Source: Phycomyces nitens (lineage: Eukaryota > Mucoromycota > Mucoromycetes > Mucorales > Phycomycetaceae). From it: 64,000 bases of DNA. The position numbers and the translations under genes were made by a program. Location of the stretch: positions 2,418,001-2,482,000 of the forward strand of contig JAHRBC010000002.1 of the NCBI GenBank assembly GCA_022702545.1, written 5' to 3'. The notes beneath the pieces were generated by a model. It saw only the letters and a list, made by a program, of their open reading frames with translations. It was not told where the DNA came from and ran no database searches. Below are positions 1-11,400 of the stretch, piece after piece. The stretch's first letter is position 1. Each line of letters opens with the position of its first letter.

Positions 1-1540
1 AGATGGCCGAAGAAGCTCGCAGCTTTGAGGATTCAGAAAAGAAACCAACAGATGAATTCATGCAAAAGCTAGGAAGCTATAACCTCTTGTCCGCAAATGT
101 GGGCCCCGGCCCATGGTTACATAACACCATTCTTCCCGGTGGTGTTACCGGAGAAGAATTCGATTACTTCCATGAGCTCATTCTCCACGAGGAAATGGCA
201 CGCTGGGGAACTCGCGGTGCTGGTGACGGTATCATTGGTGGAATGGTCATCTCTATCCCAACTGTTCTCAATTTCGGATCCCCTGCCCTCAAGGCAAAGG
301 TAAAGATCAACAGAATAATTATATTACTTAACGCATTATTAGATTGTACCCGAAGTGTTCTCTGGAAAGAAGAGAATCTGCTTGGCCATCACTGAACCAT
401 ATGCTGGATCCGATGTTGCAAGCATTCGCACAACTGCTAAAAAGACCGCCGATGGAAAGCATTACATGTATGTCGATGACAAAGCACATAATTCATTTAT
501 TGACCCCCAAAAAAAACATCTTGATGCTAGTGTAAATGGCGTAAAGAAGTGGATCACTGGTGGTAAGTATCTTTTCGTCTTCAAGTCACTATTTACTAAT
601 GTTTCCAAAATAAATAAAAAATAGGTCAATGGGCCGACTACTTCTCTACTGCTGTCCAGACTGAAAATGGCATGTCCATGCTTTTGATCGATCGTTCGGA
701 CAATGTCGAAACCAAGGCCATCAAGACATCTTACAGCAGCAGTGCCGGTACCTCTTATATTATCTTTGAGAATGTAAGTAGCTTATATGGCAATTCAACC
801 AAACATATACTTATAAGTATCCATTAGGTAAAAGTTCCTGTTGAAAACTTGCTCGGCAAGGAAGACCGTGGCTTCATGGTAGTCCTGTCCAACTTTAACC
901 ATGAACGCTGGGTGATGATCACAAGCGTTTCCATGTCTGCTCGCATTGTGATTGAAGAGTGCTTCAAGTGGGCAAACCAGAGAAAGGTCTTTGGAAAGAG
1001 ACTTATTGACCAGCCTGTGATCAGAAACAAACTTGCTGCCATGGTAAATATTACTAATGACTCTTTATCATTGGTTGACTAACCCATCTATTGCTAGATT
1101 GCTGATCTAGAGAGCTTCCACAACTGGACCGAGAATATCACCTATCAAATGTGCCATATGAAATACAAGGAGCAATCTGAAAAACTTGCTGGTCCTTTAG
1201 CCTTGGCCAAATACCAGTCTACTCGTATGCTCCACAACGTATCTGATTCGGCATGTCAGATCTTTGGGTGAGTACATCAATGTTGATTATATTGTATACT
1301 AACGTCATATTTACTCTTAGTGGCCGAGGCTTGACAAAGACTGGCATGGGAAAACATATTGAGATGCTTCAAAGAACATACAAGTTTTCGGTATGGAGAT
1401 CTTTGCACACACACACAAAAATATATATACACTAACAATGATGTGAATTCTAGGCAATCTTGGGTGGTGCCGAAGAAGTCATGGCCGATCTTGGTGTACG
1501 CCAAGCCATGAAGAACTTCCCTGCTGAAGCTAGACTCTAA
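1..1540 (+). CDS. Acyl-CoA dehydrogenase, 5' partial (C-terminal ~382 residues)
   Basis: Flavin-dependent acyl-CoA dehydrogenase, expected to catalyse an alpha,beta-desaturation step of fatty-acid or branched-chain acyl-CoA breakdown. Exons: <1-299, 343-467, 531-562, 625-773, 828-1043, 1098-1267, 1321-1390, 1454-1540; the frame stays open and ends in TAA. Family hallmarks are the middle-domain ITEPYAGSDVA and VNGVKKWITGG motifs, then NFNHERWVM, KVFGKRLIDQPVIR and the C-terminal QIFGGRGLTKTGMG. It most resembles the fungal class that is often fused to an N-terminal cytochrome b5 domain, but that part, if present, lies left of the window. The ATG at base 3 is only the first in-window Met and need not be the start. 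Intron 468-530 is 63 nt and lacks an in-frame stop, so retention would insert 21 residues before the conserved VNG. The AATAAA near 1642 is a plausible poly(A) signal. It converges with APC5. Substrate class is not determined. Confidence 0.9.
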
Positions 1541-1763
1541 ACAAACAAGTCCTCCAAGTTACACTAAGTTATGCTTTTGAATGTGATGTCCACAACCATC
1601 ATTGTTTTGGTACTCATGTATCGAACAGTGATGATTAAATCAAATAAAAAGCTTCCATAAAGGTGTGGTTTATAATGCCTTGCAAGCATTAAAATATATA
1701 GCAAAAAATATAGACCCACAAAAGCCCATTTTCAAAACGCTTGTATTCTGGGAACATTTATTA

Positions 1764-4700
1764 CTAAGCATCAATCGCGCTGGCTTGCTTGTAAACATCA
1801 AGGCACCTTTCCATGAGCTCGACCGATTCTAATGACTTTACCTTTGGCATTAACTTTTCAGTGATAAAAAGAGCCTCTCTTTTGTCATTTGGATTTTGGT
1901 GCAGCAAGACCTCTCCTAATTGAATAGCAGCAGCATAATAGTTTTGAGCATCATTTGCCTCTTTACATATTATCAATACTTCTTCAAGTAGAAGAATGGC
2001 CTCTGAATAGTATTGAACGTCCTAAAGACACTGTTTATTAGATTTTAATATTTTCCATTTGAATATCCAATACCATATTTAGCCGTGCTCTTGCCATGAG
2101 ATTGATTGCAATGTGAGATGGAAACTTCTCCTTCTTTAAGCCAACAAGGGTTTGCTCAAGCAGGATGCGAGACTAACCAAACAAAAGGATAAATTATAAA
2201 ACATTGCCAGGGGTTTTGGATAATGAGGTTTTTACCTTTTCCAAATCACCGTTTTTATAAAATTCCATTGCATGCTGATGCTTTGCATCGTAATATTTAC
2301 TTTGACTTTGGGGGTGATAATCTGGTATCATTGCTTCCTGTACAAACAAGTATTCATTTGAATCCCTAACAAACATTATTTAGTTTGAGTTTAATGACTT
2401 TGATTATCAGGCCATCTTACATGGATTGGGGACAATGTTTATCTAGTCTGTATTGAACTTGCTTCCAACCAATCATCATTGCACTTTGGTCAGGATATTG
2501 TTTCCGGAAAGTATCAAGAAGAACTTGGGCCCTTTTATACTCTCCTTTGGCAATAAACTAAAGAAATTTTGATGGGATAAATATGTAGCTTGTAAGTATA
2601 ATTTCACTTACAGTTTCAGCAGCATATATATACTTCTTCTCTACATTGTCTATCATCTCCTCTTTTGTATTTAGGGCTGCGTCTAGATAGTTGTCTGCCA
2701 AAAGACCATATCCTTTAAATTACAAAACACCCGTCAGTTATTTAATTCAAAGAGTACTCCGATTTTCTTTTACTATACCATAATGTCTCCAGAGGTGTGA
2801 AGCAACAAGGTTTTGAAAGGTACTCAAGCCTTTCACACTACTATTTCCCCCTCGGATAATCGTTTGGAATAGCCGTTCAAAGCATTCATTGGAAGCTCTT
2901 CCCTGTATGACATTTTTTTTTATCGTCTAGTGTATGTGCGTCAGAATATTGACCTACATGTAGTAATGCATCGTGAATCCGGATAAGATCATAGAGGTTC
3001 TGATGATATATAACTCTGGGTCTTTCTTCCACATCGCTTTTTATATTCACAGGTGGGCTCCCCCCTATGTACGTATCGGCATTGCTTACATATCGCAACC
3101 AGCTATATGAATCAGTAGTGAGTACCACAAGAATGAACATGAATATCTGGGTTACCTTTGGACTTCGTTTAGACAGTGCTGATCTACTCTTTTTTGGGCA
3201 AGTATAAGAGCTGCACTAAAAGACTATAGACAAGAAGATCAGAAAAAGAGTCCTAGCTGTCACTTGGGATTTCTTACCTGTATGGCTTCCCCAATATGAC
3301 CAAATCTAGTTTCCAATATACCAAGGTTGAGCATAGAATACTGATCAGGCTCACTAAAAAAAAAGGCACGGTCGATAAGATATTTGGTCTTGTTTAAGCT
3401 GGTGCTTGAAACATTACTTTTCAGGAGTCAAAAGACTTGTATCGACTGCCTTGTGAAAGGTTATCGATGCACTTTCATACTCTTTCACTTGAGCAAGATT
3501 AAGGGCTCTAATACTTGTAGTTTTAGTGGACCATCCCTGACACATAGTGTTCATTAAACCTACCGAACATGATCAATCTTTTTTATATCGGGTGCATACA
3601 CTTGTAAGAAATCCAGGTATTTGTCGAGTACTTTGGGTGAACAATCGCTTTTTCCGATATCTAAAGCGTCCAGGTACCAGATAAGTACCCTTAAATACAA
3701 TAACTATTAAGCTACCTCTAATTCTTCTTATTTGATTATCCAGAAAGTTTACAACAATATCGTCCGTTATCCACCCTAATTCCCCAAAAATAATATATAA
3801 GTTGGAATAATCTTACTGCCCATTTATTGAATTCTATTTACCATCAATACGGTTCGCCAAAGCTGATACAGACACACGATCCAATCCGTCTTTCTCTTGT
3901 TGGAATAAGATTGATTTTGTCCTCATGTCATTACTACCAAGTCGCTGCAATATCTTGTCATCAGCACTTCCACTGACATATGCTTGAAAGACAGCAAAGG
4001 TGTTTGTGACCTCGAGGAAATTTGACAGTTTGTTGGCAGCTAAACAGCGGCGTATATAAACACCAAACGGACTCTCTCTATCCTAAAAGACAAACACATA
4101 TCAACAGAGAACTAGATTATAGATATCTTGATCCCAGACCTACCACAGATCTGGTGGCCTCAGACATGGGCTGTGTTGATTTTAGTTTGTATAAAAGTTG
4201 AAAGCTCGGTGTATTCTCATTTCTACCTCTTCAAGTAACCTTTCGGTATCTGATCCCAATAGTTTGCTTTAGAAACCGATTTAGTCCAGCCTCTTTTAAC
4301 TATATATTTACCTTTGATGATTGTATTCATATTATGTGGTGTGTTTATATATTCCAGCTAAAGGGATAAAAACATTTGTTTATTTTTATTTATTTTATTT
4401 TTAATGATAATATTAATTTATATTTATTTATATAACTTTACAAGAGGAAAATATGCATAGATTGGTGGGGATTGCTCAAGACATCAACTTACATTCTCAT
4501 TTATAATTCTGATGAGATTCTCTCGATCTTGATCCATCAGGGATTCTATCAATATTTCTACAACTTCTCCTAGTAAAGGTTCCTCTATTGCCTCTGATTC
4601 CTATAGATTTGATTTTAATAGTAAAATCAATCAATTGCCTATTGGAATTCTTACGAGAGTGACATCAAGAAGAAATGAAGATAGATTGGAGAGGACATTG

Positions 4701-4804
4701 GGAGAGAATTGCTCACAGCAAAATATTTTGATCAACAATAGTATGAATATCTTGTAAGGAGATAGATATTCGATACGAATGATGCACAGGCCAGATGTTG
4801 TCAT
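1764..4804 (-). CDS. APC5: Anaphase-promoting complex subunit 5 (APC5)
   Basis: TPR-rich scaffold subunit of the anaphase-promoting complex, the nuclear E3 ubiquitin ligase that targets securin and cyclins. The gene is intron-dense, with roughly 15 exons, several under 60 nt; not every boundary is certain. The proposed start at 4804 gives an N terminus with LSPYKIFILLLIKIF, matching the conserved 'TPYKI.VLVL' start of APC5. Around 3870-4080 the reading DRESPFGVYIRRCLAANKL fits the next conserved block. Around 3295-3420 the spliced reading QYSMLNLGILETRFGHIGEA matches the APC5 signature 'YA.LNLA.LH.RFGH..QA', followed by LAQKRVDQHCL. The 3' exons (2421-2557, 2236-2365, 2074-2172, 1764-2021) encode helical TPR-like repeats ending ...YKQASAIDA. 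It shares a ~650-bp divergent intergenic region with the nucleoporin gene. Family assignment rests on motifs I recognise; the exact exon map needs transcript data. Confidence 0.85.
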
Positions 4805-5454
4805 TATTCCAGAACAATGATAATTATCATGTGTATATCTATACAAAAAATAAATAGATTCTTTATAAATATATATAGTAATACAGTTGGTAAAAAAAAA
4901 TCAGGACAAATGACGCAAACTTTTAAGAGTGGGAATAAAGAGTGGTGACGTATAGATATATTTAATATCCAATTCATACAAAGGACACCATGAATCCAAA
5001 AGATAAAGAAGTACACAAAAAGGAGTTTAAAGAGTATTTTGGTATACCCATTAAAATACTATTGGTGGTATGAATAATGATTTATAAATTAATCATACGT
5101 CTTATATAAAAGTTTGTACATTGATATATCTCCAAATAAACACATCATTATTCAGAAAGTCAGGTCTCGAATTGATCAATGGTTTAAAGGTCCAATACTT
5201 TAAAAGAAAAGGACTCTATATACTCTCAACCATAAGATTAGGACAAAATCCATTCATCTATTCAACAAATACACACTCTCAATATAAATCAACCTTGATA
5301 TATTATCTACTAGTCTTTAAATAATATCCAACATACCAACATTTCTAGTAATAAAATGCGCCTAGACTAGACGGAGCTGACATCATCGGTTGTTGATTTT
5401 AATTCTTACATACGCGTTGATTTTTTCCCACTCAGTACTTCTTCATCTATTATC
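4805..5454. other. Divergent intergenic region APC5 / nucleoporin
   Basis: About 650 bp of AT-rich DNA between two genes transcribed away from each other. It must hold both promoters, but I see no canonical TATA box or clear factor site. The small open frames inside it have no recognisable protein similarity. Confidence 0.5.
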
Positions 5455-8437
5455 ATGTTTAATAAAGGCGGTTTCGGAGGAGGATTTGGGCAACAAGCTC
5501 AACCAGCAAATTCTGTCTTTGGACAGCCACAACAACAGCAAACACCTGGATTTGGTGGTGGGTAGATTGATTCAACAAATCACTTTTTTTTTACAATCAT
5601 CAATTTATAAATCCTGATTCAAAAACTGATCTTAGGTTTCGGTGCCAATGCAGGCACTCCTAGTGCATTTGGCGGTGCCGCAGCACCCGCCACAGGTGCA
5701 TTTGGACAACCTGCTCAACCTTCAGGATTTGGTGCACCCGCAGCAAATGCAGGTAAATAATGAATTCAATTGCATTTAAGAATCAAATCTTTTAATCACC
5801 TTTAATTCCAATAGGTGCCTTTGGAGCTCCTGTTTCTAATGCTTTTGGACAGCCAAGACCATCCGGTTTCGGAAGCTCTAATGCCTTTGGCGCAGGTAAA
5901 TATCAATTGGAATATATATATATATATCTTTGTTTTTTGTTTTTGCTCATTCATTAAATCTCAATTCATTGTAGCCCAACCTGCAGCCTCTTCTGGCTTT
6001 GGTGGCTTTGGAGCAACTTCTAGCACACCTGCATTCGGTACTCCTCAGGCAGGCCAGGCAGCTGGAGGAATATTTGGACAACGTCCTGCAACTACCGGAG
6101 CATTCGGTGCCGCAGCTCCTGCCACTAACAATGTGTTTGGCGCACAACCTCAACAAACCTCATCATTTGGGGCCATGTCAACATCAACATCTGGCTTTGG
6201 CCAGACTTCCAATACTGTTGGTGGACAAAACGGAACTGCTCTTGCTGACTTTGCGCCTACTCAGGATCGCGATGTGGCAACAAACACAAACAACTTTTTC
6301 CAGACAATCACAGCAATGCCCCAATATAAGAATTTCTCTGTTGAAGAGCTGAGACTCCAGGACTATATGAATAACAGAAAGACATCTACTGCTGCACCAT
6401 CGGGATTCGGCACTCCTGCCGCAACAGGATTCGGACAACAACCATCTAGCAGTGGATTTGGAGCCGCCAGTGGTGGTATATTTGGACAACCACAACAACC
6501 AGCTGCTACAAATGCGTTTGGACAGCCCGCTACTACTAATGCATTTGGAGGAGGAGGATTTGGACAGCCTGCAGCCGCAGCACCTGCTTTTGGTGCCGGT
6601 GCTGGAGGTTTCGGACAACCAGCGGCCACAACAACTGGATTCGGTGCGAACGCTGGTGCATTCGGACAAGCTGCAAAGCCATTCTCTTTCGGTAGTAAGT
6701 ACAATAATTGTATATATTACATCTTTATATTGTGTACTAAATTATATTAATTAACCAGCACCAGCTACTTCTACTGCCCAACCTGCCGCCACTGGCTTTG
6801 GACAGCCTGCTGCCACTGGCTTTGGTCAACCTGCCGCCACTGGATTTGGACAGCCTGCTGCCACTGGATTTGGCCAGCCTGCTGCCACTGGATTTGGTCA
6901 ACCTGCTGCCACTGGCTTTGGAGGTGGATTTGGAGCCAAACCCGCAACTTCTGCTGCACCCGCAACTGGATTTGGAGGTGGATTTGGAGGCGGATTCGGA
7001 CAACCTGCAGCTGCCAAACCGGCAACTGGGTTCAGCTTTGGTAACACAGCCACCAGCCAACCAGCTGCTTCAACTGGATTTGGAGGTGGATTTGGACAGC
7101 CCGCAGCAGGTGGTCTCGGATTTGGTGCATCCCAGGCACCTCAGGCTGGTGGTATTTTTGGAGCAAAGTCGGCTGCACCCACAACCTCGATCTTTGGAAA
7201 CCCACAGGCCAATGCTACACCAAGCTTTGGATTTGGCCAGCAAGCCCAACAACCTACCACTGGTTTTGGTGCTGGATCAAACTTGTTTGGACAACAGCCT
7301 GCCGCAAGTTCTGCTCCTGGAACAGGTATTTTTGGAAGCACTGGACTTGGAGGATCAACTGGATTTGGAGGATTCGGAAATACCCAACAACAGGGACTTG
7401 GTACTGGTGCATTCTCTATGCCCACCCAAGGAGGCTTGACTTCATTTGGAACCAATCCTCTTCAGCCCGGACAGCAGCAACAGTTCCTTGTAGCCCAGGT
7501 TGACAAGGATCCTTATGGAAAGAACCCTCTGTTTGATGTAAAGACCCAAGGAACTGGATCAACAGGCTATTCAGCCATTCCTGTCAATAACAGCCAAACC
7601 AAAAAGCAGCCAGCTCGCCACTACCCCATGACTCCTCGCACTGTTTCTCGTATCAAGCTCCGTGGATTCTCTTTTGCTCCACCTGTTAAGACCAGTGCTA
7701 CAAAGATGAGCTCTCTTGAAGGAATTAGTGATGAAGATATTCTCAGATCCGGTGCCTTTGCTCCTTTCCCCACTAACCGCAAAAATGTGTTTGACAAGTC
7801 CATCGACAATGACACCATCTCAACCCTTCTCAACCAAACTTCCGAGAAGCCCAAGCCATTGTTTAACCCTGATCTTGAATATTTAGCTGAATCTGAGCTA
7901 AAGGAGGCCAAGGAAGCTGCTCACAAGCCTGCTGTTACCTCTACCCCTATTATTACCACTCCAGCCGAACCAGCCTCACCTGCCTTGTCTACAGCAGCCA
8001 CCATTCAAGGATATTACTGCTCTCCCAACCTGGAGGCTCTCCAAACCATGAGCGAAGATGATCTCAAGCATGTGGAGAACTTTGTTGTAGGTCGCCGTGG
8101 TTACGGTGAAGTTAAATTCGACGTCCCTGTTGATTTGTCAAAAACCGATCTGCACAACATCATGGGAAATATTGTGATTATCAGCAAGAAAAAACTTATT
8201 CTTTATTCCAACACTCCAACGCCACCAATTGGAAAAGAACTCAATGTGCCAGCAACATGTAAGATTCAGGAAGTATATGCGACCGACAAGGATACCGGAA
8301 ATCCCATCAAGGACCCCAACCACCCCAAAACCAAATCTTTTGTTGCAAAGCTACAGAAGCAACCCCGTACCACATTCGTTAATTATGACTTGAGCTCTGG
8401 CACATGGACCTTCAAGGTCGAAAACTTTGAAGAGTAG
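5455..8437 (+). CDS. NUP116: GLFG/FG nucleoporin, Nup98/Nup116 type, without Nup96 part
   Basis: Nuclear pore protein whose disordered FG repeats build the permeability barrier and bind karyopherins. Exons 5455-5557, 5636-5752, 5815-5895, 5975-6694 and 6759-8437 give 899 residues. Residues ~1-190 and ~240-640 are FG/GLFG-like repeats rich in Gly, Ala, Gln and Pro. Residues ~190-235 form a GLEBS motif (FFQTITAMPQYKNF...EELRLQDY), the binding site for the mRNA-export factor Gle2/Rae1. Residues ~757-899 are the folded nucleoporin autopeptidase domain (GYYCSPNLEAL ... WTFKVENF). In Nup98/Nup145 precursors this domain self-cleaves at His-Phe|Ser and is followed by Nup96/Nup145C. Here the protein ends ENFEE-stop, lacking the HFS triad and any downstream part, as in yeast Nup116/Nup100, which are not cleaved. 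A separate Nup145-like gene is therefore expected elsewhere in the genome. The start Met follows a short 5' leader and begins directly with FG sequence. Confidence 0.93.
6781..6925 (+). repeat. 24-bp tandem repeat coding QPAATGFG octamers
   Basis: Inside the nucleoporin FG region, six consecutive 24-bp units encode the octapeptide QPAATGFG with only synonymous or near-synonymous changes. The nucleotide identity is much higher than among the other FG repeats, which points to recent tandem duplication of one unit. Copy number may vary between strains. Confidence 0.85.
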
Positions 8438-11400
8438 ATATATTACGGTATTCAATTATATATATAATTATATATAAATAAATCAGTAAAAAAACAAACA
8501 AACAAACCAAAGAAGAAGAAAAAGAAGATTACATATTAGTGTACTAAAGGAAGTCTAATAGATAAAAAAAAAGAACAAATGTAAAACCAATAAGAATAAC
8601 AATTATAACTATCAAACAGTAATATCAAACCTGATTTTCCTTGTATGAATTTCCGCCTTTTGGAATATAGTATTATTATTATTATTACTCTAAACAGGGT
8701 TTGACTAAATGTTTTTGTAGCCGCAAGATGTTTATGATTGCATCAAACCATAGATGTCTTTATTGTATTATAATATTTGTCAATTGAAATCAAGAAAAAT
8801 GATTTTAAAACCTTGGGTTGATATAGTCTTTCAAATATATTATCCCTCGAGTTGCAAAATAACAAATATATCACGATGGACGCATAGCCATCAAGATTAC
8901 ACGATCAATGGGTCCAAAATAAGCCTTTTTTTCATATTGTCAAAAGGCAACAATGGTTTAAGAGTCCAAAAGTCTGGACAGCTCTAGATTTCTATATTTT
9001 TGAAGTTTGTATGCTTAAGCCGCTCTTGACCGATATATTTTACTATCCAAAATGTAACAAGTATCTCATGTGGCAGAATATCAAACCGATCACTAGAATA
9101 TCTAATAGTTATATACTCAATTTGAATTTACAGTCGACAGGGCATATTTTCTCTACTTTAAATTTATCGTGTTATTGTACACTTCTTTAAGAAACCCCGT
9201 GATAAACGTTATTTTTAAGCCAAAAAAATGAAACCAATAGGATGTTAATCTGTTGTCTAGAGCAGCCTTCACGGGATCTATCCACAGGCTGTTTACAAGT
9301 GGTTCCTCTCAGGTTGTACATTGGATAATTATAGTATTTCACACTATAGGACTCTGGCCCAGATTTCTTTACACGTTATATTTTGCCTGTGTAGAGAACA
9401 CTAACCTCAGATTTACTGTGCTACTACACGAATATACACATAATCTTTTCAAGATCCTAACATTTAAAAAGGCTTAAGAGTTGAATATTCTTGTAAATAC
9501 CTGTGGTTTTATAGATTATTTATCTAATAATTGTGTAATAAAAGATGGGGAATAGAGCCCAGGGCGTTAATCTCGGCTAAACTTTGTAAGTCTAGTCAAG
9601 CTAAATATAGAGGGGTTTGGTATGGGACAAGAATGAGGTGAAAATAGCGGAAAATCAGGGGGGCAAGGTGACCAAACCGAGTCCTTGTCCAGACCGGCTT
9701 ATTATTAGGGTAATCTCAGTTTTATCAATAATAATATTGCACACCAATCCTGAATTTCTACAAAGTATGAGTGTGTCTAGTTGCTCAAGCCAAAATCAAG
9801 GGGTTTAAAGGCTTGGTAAAGATGGTTTTATGAGGATGAACTTGACCTTGTATGCAGTTTTATTAAATATACCAACCACAGCCAACGTTTAATTTACATG
9901 GTTTTATTCTTGCCAGATAATCTTATCAATCTTTTTTTTTATATTTAGGCTACATAAAAATATCGAGTATGGTGCACTAAAGATTAACACAGCTTGTATT
10001 TACCGGTACAATTGTGGTGCCATTAAAAATGGTTTCTGTTTTACCGATCTTCCAGAATTGGTGACTATAATCCCAAACCCTCTCTCTCTCTCTTTTTTTG
10101 TGGACCAGACACTTTGCTTAACTCGCGTGGTAGAATTCGAGTGGTACAAGACTCTGATACTTTAGTACATGTGTGTACAGGCCTTACTTTATGTATTTAG
10201 TAAGGGCCTCACTACAGTAGTCTGGTAATATTCATTAAATCAAACTTTCCAAAACTTATAATATTCTAACCCACTTTTGGGGATACTTTGCTCTGAACTA
10301 CAGTAGTCTACAAAATATCAATGATCTCAGCCATTCTACGCATTGGTGCACAAAAATACAATTTAGAATAGTTTAAAAGCCTCGAAGCATGCGACAACTA
10401 AATATGTATTATAGCTGTAGTATATTTTTCAATGGTTCTACCCTTTTATACGACATATTTCAAGGTGCATAGACTATTTTTGGTAGGATAGACTGATCAC
10501 TTGCAAAAGACTGATGCTATGTATTTTCTTTTGGATATATTGTAGATTTTACAATGTATTTATTTATTTTATTAAAGAATATTTTTAATACTTGTTGCTT
10601 TGGAACAAGAGATGCAATACAATTATTAGTACACAAAAAGATGATATAATACATGTCATTCATATACAAAATACTAATATATACATATATATTAAAATAT
10701 CTAGTATATATCTTCTTTCTTGTTGATTATACTAGCATTTAAATTACATGCCATCTACATAGGCATCCAGAGATTGTCAAGATCAAATTGAAAGTATAAA
10801 ACAGAAAGCATATTCTGCAAAAATAGTTATACCAAAGGACTGATCAAAAGGTTTGAATGTTTCTATATAGAGATCAGTCTATCCTGACACAGATAGTATA
10901 TGCGTCTCGAGATATGTCGCATAAAAGGGTAGTGTCATTTAGAGAATATTATAATTGCCCTGCGTATTTAATTTGTTTTTTTTTTTAAAAAAGAAGAGAG
11001 TCAAAGTAATAGTAATAGTTGGTCATCATCAATTATTCACCTTGATACCATATATTTTGCTTTTTCAACCTTGAATTCAATTAGCATTCTTTGTATTCTA
11101 CCAAAAGTATAGACTTTTTTTTTGATCCTGCTAGACTTTGAATTTTGTAAAAAGAAAAGTTATAATCAGACTTTATAAAGCTAGAGTGAAAATTGTTAGT
11201 AGTAAATCAAGAAAGTATATCCCACCTACCACAGTTACTAGTATTCTTAAAAGAAAATGACATTAAATATTTTACTGACAAAAAGCCTCCTGGAATACCA
11301 AAAATGCTTTATTTAAGAAATTCTGTAACAAACCAGAATGAGCTATGAGGAGTGATTGTATAGTAAATTTAAATCTACTCTCTCTCTCTCTTTTGTTAAA

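Noticed and set aside
5947..7455. Several open frames on the minus strand and in other frames within the nucleoporin
   Set aside because: They are Ser/Cys/Pro- or Leu/Gln-rich translations of the FG repeat DNA and vanish outside the repeats.
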